From assembly GCA_002794775.1 (NCBI GenBank), contig NBAY01000044.1, positions 248,001 through 312,000 on the forward strand: 64,000 nucleotides of DNA. The letters run 5' to 3'. Below the pieces are notes generated by a model that saw only the letters and a list, made by a program, of their open reading frames with translations, was not told where the DNA came from and did not search any database. This document shows positions 1 to 10,522 of this stretch, piece after piece; the first letter of the stretch is position 1; every line of letters begins with the position of its first letter. This DNA comes from Porodaedalea pini (lineage: Eukaryota; Basidiomycota; Agaricomycetes; Hymenochaetales; Hymenochaetaceae). A program made the translations under genes and the position numbers.

Positions 1-760
1 TCTTGTTCGTTACTTTATGCGTGCGAAAACCTGCACTGATAGATCGTAGTTTTAGCATACACATCTTGCTTCACGACGCTCTCAGCAACTAGCTCCGCGA
101 TGCAAAGTAGTGGATCGATGAACATTGCGACGGGCCGCTTCTACTCACGCTACGTTATTAGTTCATCACCTTATTCCCTACAAGTGATCGTACTGATTCC
201 CTTGCTCATACGAAGTAAATCATGGCTGAGCCATGACGACCTCGAGAAAATATAACTCGTCTATCTTCAGTCTCGTTCGCGTCGCCATATTCGGCCACGT
301 TCTCATTTCACCCTTAGAGTCGACGAGTCGTTCCGCCGCTCTCGGAACGCATGACCATCTTACCTGTGGAGCCACAGTACGGCTTGAAGCAGGTGTGATC
401 ACGATGTGCCTTCCGTCTGGGGCGGAGTAGTCTTCCTTTCACTCTTGGATTGATTTGTCCTGATGATTTTAATATTGGCTATGTATGTATCGTTTTCGAT
501 CGCTTATGCTTATCATGTCTGACGCGCCACCCAGATTGCCTCATTTTCACTTCTAAGTCTTCACAATAAGTTCATGTGTATGGCTGGTGAAGCGCGTCCG
601 CCTCAAAGGCATGTTCATAATAAGTCAGCGCGTAGGAAAATTGCTTCGACGTTCATAGGGATTTTATTTCAAAGCAAGTCTTTTGGCAACAGCTCCGGAA
701 TCTCGAGATGGCCTGTCTAGCATGCTCTGCTCATACTTACTCTCCTGCACGTAGTTCTAT
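1..760. repeat. Dispersed repeat, copy A
   Basis: This stretch matches 7,178-7,955 almost base for base, with small indels and point changes, and matches 17,037-17,830 more loosely. The shared block includes the sequence around the ClaI-like ATCGATGAACATTGCGA, the run coding CTCATTTCACCCTTAGAGTC, and a CCTTCCGTCTGGGGCGGAGTAGTC stretch broken here for length. Short open frames inside (for example 233-430) recur in the other copies but none keeps a long frame, so I read it as a non-coding or decayed duplicated segment. No terminal inverted repeats or target-site duplication were seen, so I do not call it a transposon. Confidence 0.7.
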
Positions 761-2818
761 ATAGTTAATAATGGTTGCCTTTATGTATCCCTTTCGCGGT
801 AAACACCATGAATCATGCATTCCCTTCCTTCTCACTTGTAAGCTTTTGATCACAGCCCCGCTTCATCCTGAGCCCAAATGTATATCATTCATAAACCCGG
901 GCTGAAGTAGTTTCGTGCAATGAATGTTTATGAACGGTATTGAAATTGGTCGCGCATTATACCAGAATGAATATATCTAAAGCTACAAAGGGAGCATGGA
1001 ATATGAATCAAAAGGTGAAAACATAAGGAAAGTTCCGAGAGAGTTCGCCGTAAGGAGAGAAAGAGAACATGCACCCATATTCAACTAGAGAATTGAAATC
1101 ACCATTCATCCAGAGGAAGACAGCTCTCTCATTTGTCTATGTTCCTTGACCGGGGCCCTCGTCGTCGAGTCGTAAAGAATACCTCGGATCGCCAGTCTTG
1201 GGTGCGGATGGACCACCTGCATTTCCTGACACGGCTGCTGCAATTGTATCGATCTATCGTAAGTGGAGCATAAGAACAAATCCGAAGTCGAGACGTCAGT
1301 AGTCCCGGAGTGCGTAGATGGCACGCTCTATTCACACGCAATAATCTCTTGGAATTACTCTAACCCCTCTCCTGAACGGCCTTCGTCGTATATGATGATA
1401 TAGTTGTAATATCCCTCCGGGTCGACGACTTGGTCCCGCTTTCAATCGATGCTCGTGTCCGACAACAGGGAAGTCGGGTGTATGCTAGGGGGGTAGAAAA
1501 GGGATTCATATCGGCGCTTCGGAACCTGAACATGCGGGCAGGAGGAGGAAGAGAGAAACGAGGAAAGTGACCAGGACGAGATGATCGAATGCGAACAATC
1601 TTCTCCATTGTCTGAAGCTTGATACCTGAGGTGGGAGGACTTGAAATATTTCTAGCGGCTTCGGGAGATAGGTCCACGGAGGATGTGTATCGTTGTTCAA
1701 ACTTCGAATGAGCTTCTCAGCTGGCATGATGAGGACGAAAAAAGAGACTGACATGGCTTCAAAGCAGAGGAGCTTACTCCAAAGTCCAACGATGAGGCCT
1801 TGCCACACTAAGGGAGGAACATGTCACGCCATAGACATGCCAAAAAGACTACTGCCTAGCCCAGGTCTGCATTCAGGTCTACCAACCAGCCGAAAGAGCG
1901 CGAGGGATTGATCTGCAGGAGTCTATTTGTCACGGATGAGTCCGAGCTGCTGTTTCAGGACCTCCATCATGTGTATCGTTCGCCTGAAAATCAAGAAAAA
2001 GGTCGATCAGTCATTGCTTCTCCAAAGGCCCTTCGAGACCTATCAGACCAGGCTTGCTCAATCCGCGTGGGTGATTCGCAGAGATGTATGTGGTCAATCA
2101 CAGGCAGCCCAGCTCGATTGCGACAACCAAGTTTGTTGATTATCTAGCGATAGACTTGCACACAGCACCAACGTGCTTTTGTGATGCAGCGCAGGCACAG
2201 CAAGAGAAGTTGGATTCAATACGCGGGGTAGTGTTGCGAATCGGCTGGTAAAACGCTCAAAGTCACGTGAAACCGCACGGTACGTAGGTAGGTAGGTATG
2301 CCAATACGGTCGTTGCTCTTGCCTTCCGTACTTGAGTGCATCATGATCCCATGATTTATGAGAGATGCAACGGAACTCCCTTTCTGGAGATTGGATCAAG
2401 TCGTCACTGCCGTTGCTACTAGTCTGACATTGCATTCGGCATGCGCATGCCGTTCCCACGCAGTGCTCGACGAAAGATTATGGCTCATTTCCCAAAACAG
2501 ATGTATCGACCTCAGGCGAGAACTGGCCCAATCTCCCAGAACATAAGAATGAATCCTCACAAGCACAATACTGCTATGCATGCACCTCGGTCACAATACG
2601 ATGCCCTGGAAGTGCGCGGCGACCTCACATGTGCAACTACATCTATCAAGACAATTGACCGTTGCCTTCCTGCCCGAACACGATCAGAACTCTAGATCTG
2701 TTCGAAGTTTGTGATTCTTCTAGTAATACGTATAAGAGTCATTTGCGTTCGAGCAAAAGATATCTGTGCTCACATCTACCTTTGACCGCCTCAAACCGTA
2801 GCAATCTTACCTATCATA
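761..2818. other. No recognisable gene; possible diverged relic at 1,100-1,460
   Basis: Only short open frames are present and none has a domain I recognise. Part of it, about 1,260-1,450, resembles 6,690-6,900: both hold a minus-strand stretch reading roughly VDPEGYYNYIIIYDE or VDPEAYYSNSIEYDE, preceded by similar bases. This suggests two diverged copies of one unknown gene fragment. A hydrophobic minus-strand stretch lies at 1,510-1,600. I assign no function. Confidence 0.35.
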
Positions 2819-4420
2819 ATGGCACTCTCTCTTCGGTCAAATGTCGAACCTATCGAACCTGGCCAAGTGTCACTCTGGGTTTCAGAATTAACTACCATAC
2901 AGTATTTTCAAGTAGCAACTGTCACTGTCTTGGTCTATGATACCAGTATGTACAATGAATCATTCTCACGAGTGTTTCAGCAAAGCTTACAGCTATCGAA
3001 GTGACTACAATGGATAAAGAAGTAAAGCTGCGTTCCCCCTCATCTTTCTCTGCAAATGAATGACCCCTTATTTCTTCCAGGTCAAATATTTCTGGGTACG
3101 TGTTACAGTCGGTCCGCCTTCCGCTTTATGCAGCAGTGCTTATGTCGGATAAACTGAAGAAAACTCCTCGGAGAACCGTGAATATTGTTTATTTCACGGT
3201 GCGTAACATTCTGGCCAGCTGCTCATCGACTAAGTTGTCAAGTCGTCATCAGAATCGATATATCGGAATCCTGGGTGCAGTCTCATTTCTCTTTTGTGAG
3301 CGATGTTCCACCATTCTACTTTTTCTTCGAAAAAATCCTCTATTAACCGCCATTAAAGGGAGTTCGTACAGAGCAGTCCTTCCATTGTAAATTTCGTATC
3401 CTTTAATTCTTCATAGCAAAAGATAACACAAGGTTTAGGTGTGAGTGGCAAGGTCTCGAGGCGAAGTAGAGATCATTGACATCTCTCAGGTAACTTTGCT
3501 CAATGGACTCGGGACATTATCAGTTAGTCGCTCCTGCTTGATCGTGCAAGGAACTTCTCTGACAGCAATTTCAGACTGGACTACTGTCAATTTGATTGAC
3601 TGTAAATGACGAAATCGAACGATTCTTCAATTTGGCTTAACTTAAATACAGATATCCTTATGATTCGTGTCCTTGCACTTTATTCCCAAGGTGAGTGTAA
3701 CAGAACTTAAAAAAGCTTCTACTCATTGCTCTGTAGACAGAAGACTATCAATATGCCTCAAGGTGCTGCTTGCATTGGAGGCGGCTTTCAAGTTGGGGAT
3801 TGTTATTTATGTCATTTTAGCTCAAGACAGTACGCCTTGTGTTCAGTCGGTGATACAGAAACTAAGTTCAGATTTAGTTGCCGTCGGAGGTCTTGCCAAA
3901 GGCATCACAGTTTGCGGTCAAGACAGCTTCGCATCTATAGAATGGGGGCTTGTAGACTGGTGAGTGATCCGAGGTAGTATGAGCGGCACCATCGCTGATT
4001 TTAAATATAGGATTATTCCAATGTTGTATGGACTCATACTAATGGCCTTAGCGCTTTACAAGGCAGCCGAGTTCTGGAGAATGTCGGCTGGCTTCAAGGG
4101 ATTCAAACTTGTCAAAGTTCTTATCGAGGACCAGTTGATCTATTTCATTCTGTGAGTTTGCGTGCTTCTTTCGTAGCAGTCAGCTGACAACTTCGTTCAG
4201 TGTTGTCGCATGCTCCGTAATGAACATAATGGATTTCAAGCTACAAGTGGCAAATATATTTTTGTCTAATGTCCTAAACAGCTTAGGGAACCCGACTTTC
4301 CTCTGTATCCTAGGCAGCCGGTTGCTGGTCAAATTAAAGGAGGCGGGGGAGCAAGGGCTCAATGAAGGGACAAGTTACAGGATGAGGTCCAGTTCGGTGA
4401 GCGAGATGGAGTTTGCTTAG
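2819..4420 (+). CDS. DUF6533-family fungal multi-pass membrane protein (copy 1)
   Basis: This is a membrane protein of unknown function from the large basidiomycete DUF6533 family. The first exon starts at the ATG at 2,819 and contains the family-type stretch YFQVATVTVLVYD. A 47-nt intron (2,946-2,992) follows, then TTIEVTTMDKE and a second intron (3,022-3,080), giving the usual 'YD...TxxxEV...W' layout. Later exons read NRYIGILGAVSFLF, then RVLALYS, a hydrophobic segment LLALEAAFKLGIVIYVILA, and a last exon with SRLLVKLKEAG and GLNEGTSYRM, both typical of the family's C-terminus. Splice borders in the exon around 3,096-3,230 are uncertain, so I cannot exclude a break there. A paralogue sits at 22,668-24,292 with the same exon order. 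Family identity is solid; function is unknown. Confidence 0.75.
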
Positions 4421-5126
4421 TTATGGGAAATATCGTAGGTTCTGTTCCGTCCTATCTGCCCACCCAGAAATCTAATATTGAAATGGCATCTGGCCAATCG
4501 GAAAGGCAACTATGGGGATGAACGATATACAGTAACCTATTTTCGTGATCGGACATTGTTTGCTAGCAAAGTTGGCTGCCTCGTTTCTTGGAATCGTTTT
4601 GTTACCGTATTCTGGATTCTTGTTTCTAACTTAACCCAATCATGTATATATGTAGAGGCTGCTGCGCTGTAGTTGAAGAATTATTTATTCAAACCCCGAT
4701 TTGTGATGCGGAAGCAAAGGCGGATAGTAAGAATTATCGCGTGGGAGGCAAGATGGTACACATAGACGCAAGAAACTAACGCAGACTCGGAAGGTTGAGC
4801 GTCACGAGTGAGCAGGCCTGCGAAGAAAGTCCTGAGTTTGGAAAAGGGGAAATCGTGTTTTCATGGACAGGAAAGCAGGGATGATGCACAGAAGGAATGG
4901 GAGTTTTCAACCGTCGAGCATCGAGAGAATATTAATATCCAGAGCGCGTGAACTTGACGCAGGGCATACATGGTAGTAATTATTTGCAGCATCCTCAATA
5001 TAGCTCACGATCTTCATCGACGAAAAAATTGTATGAAGAGGCCTGTGTGAGCTGCTTAGGTGTTTGTTACCAGTAATGGCATAGACGACGGTGTTAGAGA
5101 GAAGAGGTAAGAGCTCGAGGTAGGGA
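4421..5126. other. Intergenic, no gene recognised
   Basis: A plus-strand open frame at 4,478-4,672 has no recognisable domain or good codon pattern. I see nothing else to support here. Confidence 0.4.
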
Positions 5127-5720
5127 GTGAAACCAGCGCGGCAAATTCCGATTTCAAGCTCAGAGTGGCTCAGTGTAGCGCTTCACTCATTGACCAACTA
5201 CAACCGTCCAAGATGCCATGAACGTCGATTCAACGGTCCAAATTTACGTGGCTTCATTCCCGCCTCGCCTTATCAACGCGCTCTGCGCCTTCATCGTCGG
5301 CCTGCCGTGTGTGAGATGGTGGATGTGAAGAGGACCTGCCACGTAGCATTGCGCTGAGCGACTTGAAGCGCGTCGGGCTCGGAGCTCGAAGAGTTTATCG
5401 TGAACGAGGTGAGCCCGCTGTATCTTACTCTTTGTTTACCAGCTGCAGACTGTAGATGATTTCAGATCGAAATACCGCAGGCGCAACGCTGTATGTATGC
5501 GCCTTTCATGGCTGCCTCTCAGACATCTTCCTCTCGCACGTCGCGATGAAATCGTTCACAATGATACATGGCGATACTCCTTCACACTTACCCAGACGCA
5601 TGACTAGAGCTGTACGCTCAAATGGCTGCCGTGTCGACCTTGAGCAAGGGAATCGTGCGGCAGGAGTGTAGACGGCGGGAAACCTGGATTTGTAGAACAG
5701 GCTGTCGGCGTGGTGCGTTT
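5127..5720 (+). pseudogene. Aldo-keto reductase relic 1
   Basis: Two blocks match the intact AKR gene at 20,081-21,021. The first, near 5,315-5,400, follows the AKR stretch LVDVKSKGLARSIGVSNF: GGTGGATGTGAAGAG, then CACGTAGCATTG and GAGCGACTTGAAGCG. The second, about 5,625-5,720, follows the AKR C-terminal exon (TCGACCTTGAGCAAGG ... GAACAGGCTGTCGGCG), which encodes TTSSKE and EQAVG in the intact gene. The frames are broken and the active-site half is missing. It lies directly upstream of dispersed-repeat copy B. Confidence 0.6.
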
Positions 5721-5839
5721 CGTTTATTCGCGCGTTTTCTTCGAATCTTGTTCCTGATGTTCGACTCATCTGACTTCGCAGGAGGTTTTCCGCTACATGG
5801 TCGAGAACTAGTAGGCTCTCGGGAGAACTGCTAATGGTA

Positions 5840-6300
5840 TGTCGTCTGTCCGTGTGAGAGCTTGTACGTTGACAAATTGTGGTTTCAGCGGACATCTTGC
5901 TCCTTTTCGGCATGAAAGCAACCACTCCGGCTCGCGCGCAATGCGTCATGACCACCATCGTCGCAGACATCTTGCTCCCCAACGTATTTCATCTGGCTTT
6001 TACAGCAGTGCTGAGTTACGACCGCGACGCGTTCAGTAATTAGCTTTGCGATTCAAACGCGTCGATCAGCGAACATGGCGATGGGCCGCTGCTACTCGTG
6101 CTTCCGTATGTACAATCATCTCATCCCATTCCTTGTACGTGATTGTACTGACAGCCTTGTCCATACAAAGCAGTTCGTGACCGATCGACGACGATGTCAA
6201 CGGTCCATTTGCCGATTCTATCTTCCGCCTCGGTCGTGTCGCAGTTGCTCCCTCCTTTCGCCTTACCCGCTGCTTGTGTCGCCAGATGGCGGCCTCGTCT
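5840..6300. repeat. Dispersed repeat, copy B (diverged)
   Basis: This shares blocks with copies A, C and D: the GCGACGCGCTCAG-like run, GCGATGGGCCGCT...CTACTC, the 'CATC..CTTATTC..AAGTGAT' run and TGATTCCCTTGCTCATAC-like bases near 6,150-6,170. It is the most diverged copy. As with copies C and D, an AKR relic lies just upstream, so relic and repeat were probably duplicated together. Confidence 0.5.
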
Positions 6301-6889
6301 AACCAGCAAGAGATAATCAGGACCCGGACAAGGTTACCGACATGGACGTCGTAATTGAAGATGGAGATGGTCTGTCCACCGAGTCAGTTACGAGAGCAGT
6401 CGTGCACCGACACCAACCCTTCTCTAACCGGACCTGCACATATCCTTTCTCTTCTCGCGAAGAGATCATAAACACACTTTACCTTTGTGCTTCGTTCAGA
6501 GTACGAAGCTGAGATGTTTAGTCATTTGCTCAGTTGTCGTCATGTGCCGAAGTGGCACCAGGCTGGTTTGGCTTGTACCTTATTGGTTACGGATGCATGG
6601 ATACTAGGGCATCGACGCACGTTCGATTTTCTATTCCGAGTCCAATGCGTGTTTCGTTACAGGGCTTTTGGTGGTGCTCGTCATAACATGAATCGAGATA
6701 CGGATGCTTTGCGAGGGCAGAGGCGAGTAGTGGAAGCCGAGACACCGATAGTCCTGACATGACTAGACGGCGTGCTCTAGTCACCCGCAATACACTCCTG
6801 GAATCCCTTCAACTGCTCTTCCGCATGGTTGTCTCATCATACTCGATGCTGTTGCTATAATATGCCTCCGGGTCGACGGCATTGGCCCG
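6301..6889. other. No gene recognised
   Basis: Open frames at 6,487-6,762 (plus) and 6,587-6,790 (minus) overlap each other and match nothing I know. The part from about 6,690 resembles 1,260-1,450 (see that entry). Confidence 0.35.
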
Positions 6890-7060
6890 ATGCGTGACGC
6901 TCAAACAGCTGGAGGGGAAGTGTGTCGTCGCTTTGTCGACCTCCAGCAAAGGAACCGTGCCGGAACTTGTGACAGCGAGGGCCTCCCGGACTGGAAGCAG
7001 GAGAGTGTGGAGACATTGGGACAGGCTGTCGGCGGCGTGCGTTTGTTCATCCGTGCGTTT
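6890..7060 (+). pseudogene. Aldo-keto reductase relic 2 (3' end only)
   Basis: The bases TCGACCTCCAGCAAAGGAA ... GAGGGCCTCCCGGACTGGAAGCAGGAG ... CAGGCTGTCGGCGG follow the intact AKR exon 2 from about 20,875 to 20,980, which encodes TTSSKE, TESLPDLTQEDM and EQAVG. Only this C-terminal stretch is present. Dispersed-repeat copy C begins about 120 bases downstream, the same arrangement as in the other copies. Confidence 0.65.
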
Positions 7061-7159
7061 TCTTCGAATCATGTTCTTGGTGCTCGACTCACGCGAATTC
7101 GCAGGACTTTTCAGCTACATGTGGTCGACAGCTATTAGGTTCTCGGAACAAACGGCTCG

Positions 7160-7955
7160 TCACTTATGATCAGATTCTCTTGTTCGTTACTCTTGTGCGT
7201 GCGAGAATTTGCACTGATAGGTCGTAGGTCGTAGTCGTAGCATGCACATCTTGCTCTTCACGACGCGCTCAGCAACTAGCTCCGCGATGCGAACTAGTGG
7301 ATCGATGAACATTGCGATGGGCCTCTTCTACTCGCACCACGTTATTAGTTCATCACCTTATTATCTGCAAGTCATCGTACTGATTCCCTTGCTCATACGA
7401 AGTAAATCATGGCTGAGCCATGACGACCTCGGGAAAATACAACTCGTATATCTTCAGCCTCGGCCGCGTCGCCATATTCGGCTTCATTCTCATTTCACCC
7501 TTAGAGTCGACGTGTCGTTCCGTCACTCTCGGAACGCATGACCATCTTACCTGTGGAGCCACAGTACGGCTTGAAGCAGGTGTGATCACGATGTGCCTTC
7601 CGTCTGGGGCGGAGTAGTCTTCCTTTCACTCTTGGATTGATTTGTCCTGATGATTTTAATATTCGCTATGTACGTATCGTTTTCGATCGCTTATGCTTAC
7701 CATGTCTGACGCGCCACTCAGATCGCCTCATTTCCACTTTCAATTCTTCACAATAAGGGTATGTGTATGGCTGGTGAAGCGAGTCCGCATCAAAGGCATG
7801 TTTATAATAAGTCAACGCGTTGGAAAATTTGCTTCGATGTTTTATACGGATCACATTTCAAAGCGAGTCTTTTGGCAATGGCACCGGCATCTTGAGGTGG
7901 CCTGCCTAGTATGCTCTGCTCATTCTTACCTTCTTGCATGTATATTTTTTCATGT
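7160..7955. repeat. Dispersed repeat, copy C
   Basis: Near-identical to copy A (1-760) over its whole length; both hold the same broken open frame (7,420-7,617 here, 233-430 there). Its right edge, near 7,955, is followed within 150 bases by the 5'-truncated MFS relic, so the duplication or a linked deletion probably removed the first half of that gene. Confidence 0.7.
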
Positions 7956-8094
7956 CTGAGCTTTGCCACTGAAGTTCGCTTGCAAGATCCTTCCCTGCTC
8001 TCGTCGTAGCCCGCTCTCTCGTAAGTTTTCTGGACTTTCGGAAGAAGTCTCCGTACTGACGTGGCCCCTCGTGCCCGCTTTCGCAACAAAACAA

Positions 8095-9511
8095 TAGAAC
8101 GGAGTCCTTAATGTAAACATCGGCGCGATAAAGAGCATGATGGGTGAACTGATACCCCTACGAATGTTACTCGAGCTTTTGCGTATCAACCTATTTCCTG
8201 GAGCACAGAAGCGACGATAGGTCCTCTCATTGGGGGTGCATTCTCCCACCCTACGGAGCGGTTTCCGAGCGGTTTTGGAGGCAGCGCGTTCTTGAAGAAG
8301 TACCTGTACTTCTTGCCCTGTCCAATTCCGGTGACATTCAGTGTCCTGGCTTGGAGTATCATATATTTATTGCTTAAAGAGACAAACCAGACTGAGTTCT
8401 CCTTCCGTGCTCTTCTCCTGCGTCGCACTCATCCATCTTCGAACTCATTAAAACTGGATCCGGGGCCTAGCATTCCGTCCATTCCGAAGGCGCCGGCTTT
8501 ACGAAAACTACTCACTCCGCCTGTTCTCCTCTCAACCGCGGCGTACGCTCTCCTTTCCTTGCTCGATATTGCGTATCGCGCGCTACCGCCAGTCTTTTAC
8601 GCGACCCCGCGGACTCCCTCCTCATGCTATAGGTGTCGCTCTTGCATTTCTGGGACTCGCAAATGGGATCTTCCAGGTCGGGTTCCTTGTGCGCCTCACT
8701 CGTCGATGGGAAATGAGACAATGTACCTCGTTGGTATTGCAAATGCGGCGCCAATCTTTGCGCTGTTCCCTGCCATGAGTGCCGTTGTGCGTGTGGAGGA
8801 CGGAGTATCCACTTCGGTGTCTGGTGTGGAAGAATTCACGATTAGTCCGGTGTTAGTCGTGCTTGTGACACTTCAGCTTGGGTTGACACTGTTGCTCAAT
8901 ATGTGCTACGGCAGTGTGTTCACTTGTATGTTGACTCTGTTAGGCATATCTTTCTCAGCATTCGGTGACTTACCCGTCTTTAGTATCACAGCTGCGACGA
9001 ACGCCATTCCTCTGAAATCGAAACCTTCCTCACATCCGCCCATCTCATCCTCATCCTCCAGCGCGATGCTCATCCCGTCCGCTTCATCATCCTCGTCCAG
9101 AAAAACCGGAATCAAGAAAGCTCTAAAGACGAAGAAGCCGCGCAGAAGCAATTCAACATTTGGCGCAGTGAATGGCCTCGCGCAGTGTGCCATCTCCGTG
9201 ATGAGCTGCGCCGGGCCATATACCGCCTCTGCGCTCTTTGCGCGCGGGCTCGCCTGGGAGTACGGACATGATAGCGGGATTCCATTCCCTGGTGGGACAG
9301 CGAACCTATCTCAGATCCTGTGCTTGAGGTCGACGGGATGGAGAAAGAGATGGTGTAGAGGAGGCTTCGTGGAGTGATGGTGTATGCGGTGATGATTTCG
9401 CTTCTGGGCGTTACGCTGGCTGTTGGTTCGATGTTGCCGGAGGTGCCATGGAGTACTGCGGAGGATGAGGATGAGGACGACGTGGAGGAAGGGGAACCTG
9501 GAGATCAATGA
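8095..9511 (+). pseudogene. MFS transporter, 5'-truncated and frameshifted
   Basis: This reads as the middle and C-terminal half of a basidiomycete major-facilitator transporter. From 8,095 the frame gives GVLNVNIGAIKSMMGEL. After a break near 8,150 it gives TRAFAYQPISWS and the loop motif GPLIGGAFSHP, then KKYLYFLPCPIPVTFSVLAW. Further helices follow in shifted frames: GLPPHAIGVALAFLGLANG (breaks near 8,605 and 8,710), YLVGIANAAPIFALFPAMSAV, FGAVNGLAQCAISVM and, after an in-frame TAG near 9,357, VMISLLGVTLAV and LLPEVPWST-like sequence (here MLPEVPWST). One intron survives at about 8,932-8,987. A Ser-rich insertion (about 9,020-9,160) replaces a loop. At least four breaks and the missing first helices mean it is not functional. 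The substrate cannot be told. Confidence 0.75.
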
Positions 9512-9869
9512 TCATACTCTGCTTTCGTTTTCACCCGCGTTCTATATGGCTAGGTTCCATGCGTCGTCCATTGATTCCTCGTTGCTTCTCTTTGCCACCT
9601 TTTTTTAATAGACAAAATCATGTTCATGGACTTAGGTAGACCAAATCGGATTAAGAGAGGCACATGTCCCTCACCACTGAAACAATGTAACTTTGTCTTT
9701 ATTACCACGATGTCTTAGTAAACTTCAATGTTCATTCAATAGTTGATGGACATCATAGTGAGAAAGCCTCTGCAGATGAAATGCGTGCAGGAAGGTAACA
9801 CGACTTCTATTATGCCCTCGTTTCCATCCAAACCTGTGCGATATATATCGTGCTCCAACTTCGCACAAT

Positions 9870-10123
9870 CTATTGATGTCGCAGCTCGTGCACCTCGCCA
9901 TCGAGCCCCTCGTCGACCGCGTTTTGCTCGTCACAGAGGTACAGTTCAGCATGGCGAGCGAGAGGAGGATGGGCACGGCCGAGATTACGGTGGCGGCGAT
10001 GATCATGTTCTTCATCGTTGTCTCGTATGCTGCATCAGAAGAGAAAGTGACGATTGAGTCAGCTGCGAAAGGCAAAAAGAGAAGGAAACATGCACAGACC
10101 GCAGATGACACCCTCCTTTCCAA
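9870..10123 (-). pseudogene. MFS transporter C-terminal relic (siderophore-transporter/TRI12-like)
   Basis: On the minus strand this reads TTMKNMIIAATVISAVPILLSLAM, a final membrane helix. After a one-base frame change at about 9,945, it reads YLCDEQNAVDEGLDGE. Helix plus 'Y-L-x-D-x-Q-N-A-V' is the usual C-terminus of SIT/TRI12-type MFS proteins. Nothing of the rest of the gene is visible. It lies just downstream of, and opposite to, the other MFS relic and belongs to a different MFS subgroup. Confidence 0.55.
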
Positions 10124-10522
10124 ATCTCCGTCCCAGTATAACGCACCAAACCCCTTGACTCAATACGGTCAAATCAGTTTGTGTTAGTCCAGGCGATTGG
10201 AATAGAAAGATAGGCAGTAGAGCGAGGTAAATATTATGCATCTCAGTATCAAATAGTGTCGTACATTTATTCCTCGTCACAGTAAAGCAAACATTAAATG
10301 TAGTATAGGGCCCGAAAGTACACATAAGTTACATAGCTCTTGTAGTAGTCGGACAACATCAAGACAGAAAGAAGATGATTAATAGTACAGTATACTTCTG
10401 GGAAGGTCCCGTCGACAGCGCTGAAGCAGAGAATGGTAGATACAAAAAAAGGACCTGGCAAACATGAATATCCATTAGGATGGAATCAAAGAGTCCTTAT
10501 ATACTCACCGGATGACGACCAC
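10124..10522. other. 3' flank of the TPR-CHAT gene
   Basis: No coding sequence is supported. The TPR-CHAT gene ends at 10,523 on the minus strand, so this stretch likely holds its 3' UTR and termination region; I see no specific signal. Confidence 0.3.

Noticed and set aside
8292..9377. A 361-codon frame as an intact gene
   Set aside because: Parts of the conserved transporter sequence lie in other frames at 8,605-8,710 and after 9,350, so the long frame is a patched reading of a broken MFS gene.
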